DNA from: JBMDXB01 sp048594975
GTDB taxonomy: Bacteria; Acidobacteriota; Vicinamibacteria; Vicinamibacterales; 2-12-FULL-66-21
DNA: 64,000 bases
Reading direction: 5' to 3'
NCBI GenBank assembly: GCA_048594975.1
Contig: JBMDXQ010000080.1
Coordinates: 1-64,000, forward strand
Position numbers and translations under genes: made by a program. Position 1 is the first letter of the stretch; each line of letters opens with the position of its first letter. Under the pieces are notes generated by a model. It was not told the DNA's origin, searched no databases, and saw only the letters and a program-made list of their open reading frames with translations. Of the stretch, positions 17,111-24,353 are shown in pieces.

Positions 17111-19060
17111 TCATCGCTCTCGAGGTTCTTCGAGGTAGGTATACCCCTGGAGGCCTTCTTCGTAGAATTCGAGGAGCCGCCCTGATTCCTCGTAGCTGAT
17201 CTTCTCCTCGCGCACGGCGAGCTCCACGTCGTGGCGCAGCTTGCGCACCAGGGTGGCGGCATCGAACTCGACGTAGTCGAGCACCTCCTTCACCGTGTCC
17301 CCCTTGATGACGGCGTCGAGCACGACGTTGCCGCGCTCGTCGAGGCTGACGTGCACGGCGTGCGTGTCGCCGAACAGGTTGTGCAGGTCGCCGAGGATCT
17401 CCTGATAGGCGCCCACGAGGAACACGCCGAGGTAGTAGGGCTCGCCGTTGACGGTGTGCAGCGGCAGCGTCCGCTTGACGTCGCGCCGGTCGATGAACTG
17501 GTCGATCTTGCCGTCGGAATCGCAGGTGATGTCGCCGAGCACCGCGTGCTGCCTGGGCGGGGTGTTCAGGCGGTGGATCGGCATCACCGGGAACAGCTGC
17601 TTGATCGCCCAGCTGTCCGGGCAGGACTGGAAGAGAGAGAAGTTGCAGAAGTAGGTGTCCGCCATCGCGTCGTCCAGCCCCTGCAGGTCCTCGGGCACGT
17701 CGTCCATCTGCGCGACCAGCTTCTTCAGCTTGACCAGGATGGCCCAGTAGAGGTTCTCCGCCTGGCACCGCTGTTCGAGGGGCAGGTAGCCGCCGCTGAA
17801 GAGGTTCAAGGCCATGTCGAGCGCCTGCTGCGCGTCGTGGAAGCTCTCCAGCGCGTTGCGGACCGTCAGGTTCTGGTAGGTCTCGAGCAGGTCGATCAGC
17901 GGCTGCTCGGCCTCGTCCGGCGAGATCGCGTCGGGGATCTTCTCCTCGCCGAACGCCGACACCCCGAGCACGTTGAAGATCAGCACCGAGTGGTAGGCGA
18001 CAATCGCGCGGCCGCTCTCCGACACGATGGTCGGGTGCTTCACCCCGGCGTCGTCACACACCGTCTGGATGTGGTAGACGACGTCGTTGGCGTACTCCTC
18101 GAGGGTGTAGTTGACGCTCGACTCGAAGTTGGTCTGCGATCCGTCGTAGTCGACGCCCAGGCCGCCGCCGACGTCGAGAAACTCGAGGCCGGCGCCCGCC
18201 TTGACCAGCTCGGTGTAGATGCGGGCGGCCTCGTTGAGCGCCCCCTTGACGATGCGGATGTTCGGGATCTGGCTGCCGAGGTGGAAGTGCAGGAGCTTGA
18301 AGCAGTCCTGCATGCCCAGGGCGCGGAGCTCCTCGAGGCCGCGCAGCACCTCGGCGACGGTCAGCCCGAACTTCGAGCGGTAGCCCCCTGAGCCCTGCCA
18401 GCGGCCGCCGCCGCGGGCGGCGAGCTTGACGCGCATGCCAATGCGCGGGCGCACGCCGACTCGCTCGGCGTACTTCAGGATGAGGCCGAGCTCGGTGTAT
18501 TTCTCGACGACCGGGATGACGGTGCGCCCGATCTTCTGGGCCAGCATCGCCATCTCGATGAACTCGGCGTCCTTGAAGCCGTTGCAGATGATCGGCGTGT
18601 CGTTGTAGGCCTGCGCCGCCACCGCCAGCAGCTCCGGCTTCGAGCCGGCCTCGAGCCCGAAGCCGTACTCGCGCCCGAAATCGAGGACCTCTTCGACCAC
18701 CTGCCGCTGCTGATTGACCTTGATCGGGTAGACGCAGACGTAGCGCCCCTCGTACTGGTGCTGGCTGATCGCGGTGGCAAAGGCGTGGTGGATGTCGCCG
18801 ACGCGGTGCCGCAGGATGTCGCGGAAGCGAATGAGCACCGGCAGGCTGATGCCGCGCAGCAGGAGATGATCGGTGAGCTGCTTCAGGTCGATGGAGCGCG
18901 CGGGGTCCTTCGTCGGGTGCACGAGCACGTGGCCCGACGGGGAGACCGAGAAGTAGCCCTTGCCCCAGCGCTCGACCTCGTAGAGCTCCGAGGCATCGCC
19001 CACTGTGAAGGCCTCGCCAGCCTGCCAGCCGCGGTGACCGCGCGTTGCGGGGCTACTCAC
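17111..19060 (-). CDS. speA: Biosynthetic arginine decarboxylase
   Basis: PLP-dependent enzyme converting arginine to agmatine, the first step of putrescine and spermidine synthesis. The PLP lysine is in CVYPIKVNQQR, the barrel motif HFHLGSQ follows, and LDVGGGLGVDYDG and SESGRAIVAYHSV are characteristic. About 649 residues from the GTG at 19060, close to E. coli SpeA. Longer readings would run through the divergent kinase start. TATTAT lies exactly six bases before the GTG, suggesting a leaderless message. Confidence 0.95.
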   Translation of the reverse strand: MSSPATRGHRGWQAGEAFTVGDASELYEVERWGKGYFSVSPSGHVLVHPTKDPARSIDLKQLTDHLLLRGISLPVLIRFRDILRHRVGDIHHAFATAISQHQYEGRYVCVYPIKVNQQRQVVEEVLDFGREYGFGLEAGSKPELLAVAAQAYNDTPIICNGFKDAEFIEMAMLAQKIGRTVIPVVEKYTELGLILKYAERVGVRPRIGMRVKLAARGGGRWQGSGGYRSKFGLTVAEVLRGLEELRALGMQDCFKLLHFHLGSQIPNIRIVKGALNEAARIYTELVKAGAGLEFLDVGGGLGVDYDGSQTNFESSVNYTLEEYANDVVYHIQTVCDDAGVKHPTIVSESGRAIVAYHSVLIFNVLGVSAFGEEKIPDAISPDEAEQPLIDLLETYQNLTVRNALESFHDAQQALDMALNLFSGGYLPLEQRCQAENLYWAILVKLKKLVAQMDDVPEDLQGLDDAMADTYFCNFSLFQSCPDSWAIKQLFPVMPIHRLNTPPRQHAVLGDITCDSDGKIDQFIDRRDVKRTLPLHTVNGEPYYLGVFLVGAYQEILGDLHNLFGDTHAVHVSLDERGNVVLDAVIKGDTVKEVLDYVEFDAATLVRKLRHDVELAVREEKISYEESGRLLEFYEEGLQGYTYLEEPRER

Positions 19061-19066
19061 GCGTTC

Positions 19067-19072
19067 ATAATA
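19067..19072 (-). promoter_or_regulatory. -10 box TATTAT, leaderless promoter of speA
   Basis: TATTAT on the minus strand is followed by GAACGC and the GTG at 19060, so transcription would begin at the start codon. No Shine-Dalgarno sequence is present. Confidence 0.5.
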
Positions 19073-19184
19073 CACAGCTTTCGCGAATCCGAATCCGCGA
19101 TTTCCCCCTCGCGCGCGCCGCCGGACGAACTTTTTCGCCGCCCGGGCGAGCCGGACGGGTGCCGACGCACGTCTAACCCTCATC

Positions 19185-20336
19185 GTGACCCAGCGAGCGG
19201 CCCGCACGATCGTCGTCGACGCCGCCGGCACCGACGTGCCGCTGCCGCCGCGCGTGTCGCACGGCCTGCGGATGACGATCGTGCTGCTCGTCGCGGCGGC
19301 GCTGACGCTGCTCTCGACCGTCCTCGCCTGGCAGTTCACGCTGGCGATGGGCCGCCCGGTCCCGCGCCTGACGCTCGTCCTCCTGAACGGCGCCTACTGG
19401 TTCCTGTGGGCGGCGATGACGCCGGCAATCGTCTGGCTCTCGCAGCGCTTCCGCTTCGAGCGGCACGGGCTGCTGCGCGCCGTGGCGGTCCACGTGCCCG
19501 CCGTCGTCGTCTTCTCGGTGGTCCACGTGGCCGCGATGCAGGCCGTCCAGGGCTGGATCGCCCGCTCCTCGGGCAGGGCGTTCTACTGGTCGAAGGAGGT
19601 CGAGCGGGCGCTGCTCCAGACCTTCGACTGGGAGATGATGACCTACTGGACCATCGTCGGCCTCAGCCACGCCATCCTCTACTACCGGGAGGCGCGTCAC
19701 CGGGCGCTGCGCGCCGCGCAGCTCGAGACCAAGCTCGCCGAGGCGCGGCTCGAGGCGCTCCAGCGCCAGCTGCAGCCGCACTTCCTCTTCAACACGCTGC
19801 ACGCCATCTCGGCGCTGATGCACCGGGACGTCGAGGCCGCCGATCGCATGCTGACGCGGCTCAGCGACCTGCTCCGGCTGACGCTGGAGAACGTCGGCCG
19901 GCCCGCCGTCCCGCTCAAGTCCGAGCTCGACTTCGTGGCGAAATACCTGGAAATCGAACAGACGCGCTTCGACGGTCGTCTCATCGTCAGGTACGACGTC
20001 CACCCGGAGACGCTCGACGCCCTCGTCCCGACGCTGCTCCTGCAGCCGCTCATCGAGAACGCGATCAAGCACGGGGTCGCCCGCAAGCAGGGCGCCGGGC
20101 ACGTCGACATCCAGGCCTGCCGGGACGGCGACAAGCTGCACCTCGAGGTGCGCGACGACGGGCAGGGGCTGACCGAAGATGCCCTGACGGCGCTGCAGAA
20201 GGGGCTCGGCGTCTCGACCACGCGGGCGCGGCTGCTTCAGCAGTTCGGCGCGGACTGCCGCTTCGAGTTCCACCATCAGGTCGAAGGGCTGAAGGTCGTC
20301 ATCGCGCTTCCGCTGCGCATGGAGGTACCCGCATGA
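19185..20336 (+). CDS. LytS/YehU-type sensor histidine kinase
   Basis: A 383-residue membrane kinase with about four N-terminal helices and a short coiled segment, then a His_kinase domain. The phosphoacceptor motif is LQPHFLFNTLHAI and the ATP site has LLQPLIENAIKHG and RDDGQGL. GTG start. Its stop overlaps the ATG of the LytTR regulator, so they form a two-component pair. The signal sensed is not evident. Confidence 0.92.
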   Translation: MTQRAARTIVVDAAGTDVPLPPRVSHGLRMTIVLLVAAALTLLSTVLAWQFTLAMGRPVPRLTLVLLNGAYWFLWAAMTPAIVWLSQRFRFERHGLLRAVAVHVPAVVVFSVVHVAAMQAVQGWIARSSGRAFYWSKEVERALLQTFDWEMMTYWTIVGLSHAILYYREARHRALRAAQLETKLAEARLEALQRQLQPHFLFNTLHAISALMHRDVEAADRMLTRLSDLLRLTLENVGRPAVPLKSELDFVAKYLEIEQTRFDGRLIVRYDVHPETLDALVPTLLLQPLIENAIKHGVARKQGAGHVDIQACRDGDKLHLEVRDDGQGLTEDALTALQKGLGVSTTRARLLQQFGADCRFEFHHQVEGLKVVIALPLRMEVPA

Positions 20337-21106
20337 AGAAGATCCGGACGCTCATCGTCGACGACGAGCCGCTGGCGCGCGAGCGTCTCGCCAGCCTGCT
20401 GCAGCCGCTCGAGGACATCGGGCTCGTCGGCCAGTGCCGCGACGGCGAGGAGGCCGTCAGCGCCATCCAGGAGCTCGCCCCGGACCTGGTGTTTCTCGAC
20501 ATCCAGATGCCCGGGATCAGCGGCTTCGACGTCATCGAGGCGGTCGGCGCCGAGCGCATGCCGCTCGTGATCTTCGTCACCGCCTACGACCAGTACGCGC
20601 TGCGCGCCTTCCAGGTGCGAGCGCTCGACTACCTGCTCAAGCCGTTCGACCGTGACCGCTTCACCGAGGCGCTGCAGCGCGCCCGGCATCAGCTGGAGCG
20701 CGCGGAGAGCGGCGACATCGGCCGCCGCCTGCTCGCGCTCGTCGGCGACCTGCGCCGCGACCGGCCGCGCACCGATCGGCTGGTCGTCAAGTCCGGCGGA
20801 CGGCTGTTCTTCCTGCGCGCCGACGAGATCGACTGGGTGGAGGCGTCGGGCAACTACGTCCGGCTGCACGTCGGCAGCACGTCGCACCTGCTGCGCGAGA
20901 CCATGACCGCCATGGAGGCGCGGCTCGATCCCGAGAAGTTCTTCCGCATCCACCGCAGCCGCATCGTCAACATGGATCGCATCCAGGAGCTGCAGCCATG
21001 GCTGAACGGCGAGTACGCGGTCATCCTTCGCACCGGCGCGCGGCTCACGCTGAGCCGCGGATACCGCGAGAAGCTCCAGGAGCGGCTCGCCGCCCTTCGC
21101 GCGTGA
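20333..21106 (+). CDS. LytTR family response regulator
   Basis: A 257-residue regulator. The receiver domain has the acidic pair IVDDEP, phosphoacceptor FLDIQMPGISG and lysine LLKPFD. The C-terminal LytTR DNA-binding domain has EIDWVEASGNYVRLH and FFRIHRSRIVNM. It overlaps the upstream kinase gene by four bases and is its cognate partner. Confidence 0.94.
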   Translation: MKKIRTLIVDDEPLARERLASLLQPLEDIGLVGQCRDGEEAVSAIQELAPDLVFLDIQMPGISGFDVIEAVGAERMPLVIFVTAYDQYALRAFQVRALDYLLKPFDRDRFTEALQRARHQLERAESGDIGRRLLALVGDLRRDRPRTDRLVVKSGGRLFFLRADEIDWVEASGNYVRLHVGSTSHLLRETMTAMEARLDPEKFFRIHRSRIVNMDRIQELQPWLNGEYAVILRTGARLTLSRGYREKLQERLAALRA

Positions 21107-21287
21107 GCCGCGGACGCGCCGTGCGAGAAGGCCGACGACGCATTCAGCGGATGAGCCGGCCCCGATTCCGTAAGGAGGTGTTCAGAAGCGTAACGGTGGC
21201 CGGCGCTGAAAGCGGCCGATTTCCGCCGGTTTTTGCCGGCATTCCGCTTGCGAAACGGTTCGGCTCGCGAACTTCGAAGGTGTCGAG

Positions 21288-21686
21288 ATGCCGCCGCATA
21301 CGGATCGCGGGCTGCGCCTTGCCGTCACGCCGCTGGAAATCGCGGCGCGGGTGCTGCTGGTCACCCATGACGACAACCTGCGGGCCGTCGCCGGGCGAGC
21401 CCTCCGCCGCGAGGGGTTTGCGGTGGAAGCGGTGGCACACGCCGGGCACGCGTTGCTCGCCTGCCTGGGCGGCCACCCATTCGACATCCTGGCCGTCGAA
21501 CTGACGATGCCGGACATGCCCGGGCCACTCCTCGCCGAGCAGATCCACCGACACCAGCCCGGGCTGCCGGTCGTCTATCTGGCGGAGGCGCAAACCCCGC
21601 CGCGCGAGCGGACCCTCGTGCGTCCGTTCACGCGCGACGACCTCGCGCAGGCGCTGAGCCGGGCGCTCGCGGCAGCGGCGGCGTGA
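21288..21686 (+). CDS. Degenerate single-domain receiver protein
   Basis: A 132-residue protein with the receiver fold but altered active site. HDD fills the acidic pocket; the expected phosphoacceptor Asp before MP is Glu (AVELTMPDMPG), and the usual KP is RP (LVRPF). A Glu there may mimic the phosphorylated state. It has no output domain. It follows the LytTR regulator after a 181-base gap that carries no gene, only a stray AGGAGGTG. Confidence 0.7.
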   Translation: MPPHTDRGLRLAVTPLEIAARVLLVTHDDNLRAVAGRALRREGFAVEAVAHAGHALLACLGGHPFDILAVELTMPDMPGPLLAEQIHRHQPGLPVVYLAEAQTPPRERTLVRPFTRDDLAQALSRALAAAAA

Positions 21687-21692
21687 CGGCTG

Positions 21693-22511
21693 CTACTTCG
21701 GAGCCTTTCCGGGCATCCTGAACATCCCCTCGTCAATGGGGATGTTGAACTCCACCGAATCGAGCTTGGTCTGCGCGACCGGCTTTCCGTCCACCACCTG
21801 CTGTACCGTGAAGGGCACCATCCGACCCTGGACGTCGCGGAAATCCGAGAAGCGCAGTTCCATCTGCGCCTCGTTCCGGCCGTCGGAGATCCGGTTCATC
21901 ATCTTCCGTTCGAGCCCGGTCGCCGCGTCGACGTAGTAGTCCGTCACCTGGCCCTTGTCCGTGATCCGCAGGTGAAACACGTCGTGACCATCGGCTTTCT
22001 CGCGTCTCACGAGTTCGACGCGGCGCCCCTTCTCACGATAATCGAGCAGTGCGGGATCCAGGTCGGAGCGACTCTTGGCCTCGTCGAGCTGCGGGCTGGG
22101 CGGGATCACCTGCGGGGGCATGCTGCCCATGGCGCCCCATGCCGTGGTGCCGTCGAAGGCGACGACCGATTTCTGGCCGCCGAACTCGGTTTCGGTACGC
22201 TTCCGGTTCGGACGCTTCATCCAGATCGTCATCTTCGCCGGGCCCGTGGGGGAGGTGATTGTCCCCGACATCTTCATCGACTCGGTGGAGCGGAGCAGGT
22301 CCACGCCGCCCCGAGCCTGCAGGTTCATCGCGACGATCTCGTCGACGGAGGACATCGCGGGCGCGGCCTGCGCAGGCGCCGGCTGGGCGGGCGGCGTCTG
22401 GCCCGGAGCGGGCAGCGGCGTCCCCGGCGGCGGCGGCGGCTGGGCACCTGCATTCGCAGCCGGTACGAGCGACGACAGCAGCGTCAGGAGCAGGACACAG
22501 CGGAAGTTCAT
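21693..22511 (-). CDS. Secreted LolA-fold-like protein with Pro-rich linker
   Basis: A 272-residue protein with a clear signal peptide (MNFRCVLLLTLLSSLVPAANA), a proline- and alanine-rich linker (about 22-52), and a domain of beta strands resembling outer-membrane lipoprotein-sorting (LolA-like) proteins. DYYVDAATGLERKM and FSDFRDVQGRMVPF fit that fold. Function is not established. TACAAT lies six bases before the ATG. Confidence 0.75.
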   Translation of the reverse strand: MNFRCVLLLTLLSSLVPAANAGAQPPPPPGTPLPAPGQTPPAQPAPAQAAPAMSSVDEIVAMNLQARGGVDLLRSTESMKMSGTITSPTGPAKMTIWMKRPNRKRTETEFGGQKSVVAFDGTTAWGAMGSMPPQVIPPSPQLDEAKSRSDLDPALLDYREKGRRVELVRREKADGHDVFHLRITDKGQVTDYYVDAATGLERKMMNRISDGRNEAQMELRFSDFRDVQGRMVPFTVQQVVDGKPVAQTKLDSVEFNIPIDEGMFRMPGKAPK

Positions 22512-22517
22512 CCAGCT

Positions 22518-22523
22518 ATTGTA
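22518..22523 (-). promoter_or_regulatory. -10 box TACAAT, leaderless promoter
   Basis: TACAAT on the minus strand is followed by AGCTGG and the ATG at 22511. Predicted transcription starts at the start codon. Confidence 0.55.
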
Positions 22524-22552
22524 CGAGACCGAGGGACGCGGGACGACACGGC

Positions 22553-22580
22553 CCCGGGCGGAACCGGGGTTCCGCCCGGG
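22553..22580 (-). terminator. Strong GC hairpin after the GlsB gene
   Basis: A 12-pair stem starting CCCGGGCGGAAC with a four-base loop lies 10 bases after the GlsB/YeaQ stop. It lacks a T-run but is the strongest hairpin nearby and separates that gene from the next one downstream. Confidence 0.55.
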
Positions 22581-22589
22581 CGTGGCGCG

Positions 22590-22841
22590 TTACACGCGGC
22601 GCCGTACGAACATTCGATACAGCGCGAGCAGGATAATGGCGCCGAGGATGGACATGATCCATCCCGCGCCCTCGTTCTGGCCGTACAGCCCCATCGTCCG
22701 GCCGACGAACCCGCCGAGCAGCGCGCCGGCGATGCCCAGCAGTATCGTCACGATGAAGCCACCCGGGTCGCGTCCCGGCATCAACAGCTTGGCGATGATG
22801 CCGATCACGAGGCCGAACAGGATCCACGAGAGAATTCCCAT
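22590..22841 (-). CDS. GlsB/YeaQ/YmgE family stress membrane protein
   Basis: An 83-residue inner-membrane protein with three helices of the transglycosylase-associated (GlsB/YeaQ) family. GLVIGIIAKLLMPGRDPGG and GIAGALLGGFVG are the family glycine-rich helices. The ATG at 22841 is chosen because GGAGGAA lies eight bases upstream. The family is often stress-induced; its molecular role is not known. Confidence 0.9.
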   Translation of the reverse strand: MGILSWILFGLVIGIIAKLLMPGRDPGGFIVTILLGIAGALLGGFVGRTMGLYGQNEGAGWIMSILGAIILLALYRMFVRRRV

Positions 22842-22926
22842 CGGTTGTGTTCCTCCCCGCGGCTTCACTATGCAAGTGGACGACCATGGGTCGACCGCCG
22901 AGCTTCCATGCCCGGCCGTACGCGGT

Positions 22927-22932
22927 TAGACT
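22927..22932 (+). promoter_or_regulatory. -10-like TAGACT before a GTG start
   Basis: TAGACT ends seven bases before the GTG at 22940, the same geometry as the other leaderless starts in the window, but the box is weaker. Confidence 0.35.
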
Positions 22933-22939
22933 GCCGCCC

Positions 22940-23923
22940 GTGGCCCGGTCGTCCTTCGTCGTGGCGTGGCTGGCCGCCGCGCTGATCCAGCCGCCCGCCA
23001 CTCCCCCGCCGACACGGATGCTCGAAACCCTGCTCGACACCGTCGCGGCCTTCAAGGGCGTCATGGGCGTCGCCGCAAGGAACCTCGACACCGGCGAGGA
23101 GCTCGCGGTCAACGCCGACCTCCGCTTCCCGACCGCGAGCACCATCAAGACCGCGGTCATGGTGGAGGCCTACCACCAGGCCGCGGAAGGCAGGTTGCCG
23201 CTCGACACGGTGATCACGCTGCGCGACGCCGACAAGGTCGGAGGCACCGGCGTGCTCGACGGCCTCCACGACGGCATGGCGCTCACCGTTGCCGACCTGC
23301 TGCATCTCATGATCGTCGTGAGCGACAACACGGCCACCAACCTGCTCGTGACGCGGCTCGGCGCCGCGCGGATCGACGAGCGGATGGTTGCCTACGGGCT
23401 GGCGAACACGAAGATCTTCCGCCCGACGTTCCGCGACAGTCACGCCGACGTGCTCCCGGAGCTGGAAAGGGAATTCGGGCTCGGGATGACCACGCCGCGC
23501 GAGATGGCGGCGCTGATGGCGCTGATCGCGGCGGGCAAGGCGGCGGGCCCCGACGCCTCGGCGGCAATGATGGCGACGCTGCGGCGGCAGCAGGATCGCG
23601 CGATGATCCCGCGGCTGCTGCCTCAGGCGGCCGGGCTGCAGATCGGAAACAAGACGGGCAGCGATGCCGAGAAGCTGCCGGGGCCCGGCGGGGTGCGTCG
23701 GCAGGTACGCGCGGACGCAGCCATCGTAATCGGGCGCCGCGTCCGCTACTCGATCGCGATCTACGCGCGCCAGGTGGAGGATGCGCGCGGCGGCATCGAG
23801 AACGACGCGCTCACCACCGGTGCCCGCGTGTCCCGGCTGATCTACGACCACTTCACAACATCAACGCGCCCTCGTGGCGCAGGAGCCAGCGTTTCCGCTC
23901 CAAACCGCCTCCGTACCCGGTGA
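22940..23923 (+). CDS. Class A beta-lactamase-like serine hydrolase
   Basis: A 327-residue exported PenP-type protein. The active-site serine is in TASTIKTA, SDN occurs as VVSDNTATN, and KTG as IGNKTGSD. The omega-loop region reads LPELE before MTTPREMA, so the deacylating Glu and the Asn of the usual ExxLN are missing and the loop is about three residues short. It may acylate slowly or act as a peptidase instead of a true beta-lactamase. The start is GTG 22940, where a signal peptide begins. The C-terminal tail past YDHF overlaps the convergent methyltransferase gene by 71 bases. Confidence 0.82.
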   Translation: MARSSFVVAWLAAALIQPPATPPPTRMLETLLDTVAAFKGVMGVAARNLDTGEELAVNADLRFPTASTIKTAVMVEAYHQAAEGRLPLDTVITLRDADKVGGTGVLDGLHDGMALTVADLLHLMIVVSDNTATNLLVTRLGAARIDERMVAYGLANTKIFRPTFRDSHADVLPELEREFGLGMTTPREMAALMALIAAGKAAGPDASAAMMATLRRQQDRAMIPRLLPQAAGLQIGNKTGSDAEKLPGPGGVRRQVRADAAIVIGRRVRYSIAIYARQVEDARGGIENDALTTGARVSRLIYDHFTTSTRPRGAGASVSAPNRLRTR

Positions 23924-24353
23924 GGCTGCCGTCCGATCCGATCACGCGGTGGCAGGGCACGACGAGCGCGACGGGATTGGCGCCGTTGGCGGCGCCGACC
24001 GCGCGCACCGCCCCCGGCGCGCCGATGACGCGGGCGAGGTCCGCGTACGACACCGTCCGCCCGGGGCGCACCGCTCGCAGCGCGCTCCAGACCCGGCGTT
24101 GGAAGGGCGTTCCGTTCAACTCGACGGCGACGCCGTCGAGCGCGGCGAGGTTGCCGCCGAAGTACCGACCGAGGGCGGAGACGACGCCGGCCGGATCAGG
24201 GTGCGTTTCGACCGGCGCATCCGGGTACCACCGCGCCAGCGTCCGGCGCAGCGCGGGGTCGTCGGCGCCGAAGTGCAGGACGCAGAGCCGATCGCCGTGC
24301 GCGGCGGCGGTCAGCATGCCCACGGGAGAAGCGAGTGACGCAACGTGAATCAT
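23853..24353 (-). CDS. ogt: Methylated-DNA-[protein]-cysteine methyltransferase
   Basis: DNA repair protein transferring methyl groups from O6-methylguanine to its own cysteine. The active site is VVPCHRVIG near residue 130, with GTPFQRRVW and the helix-turn-helix AVGAANGANP upstream. About 166 residues from the ATG at 24353. Its 3' end overlaps the beta-lactamase-like gene, and its 5' end overlaps the divergent gene start at 24335 by 19 bases, an unusually tight packing. Confidence 0.93.
   Translation of the reverse strand: MIHVASLASPVGMLTAAAHGDRLCVLHFGADDPALRRTLARWYPDAPVETHPDPAGVVSALGRYFGGNLAALDGVAVELNGTPFQRRVWSALRAVRPGRTVSYADLARVIGAPGAVRAVGAANGANPVALVVPCHRVIGSDGSLTGYGGGLERKRWLLRHEGALML

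Noticed and set aside
21107..21287. A small gene after AGGAGGTG near 21174
   Set aside because: No start codon with a sensible product follows at the right distance.
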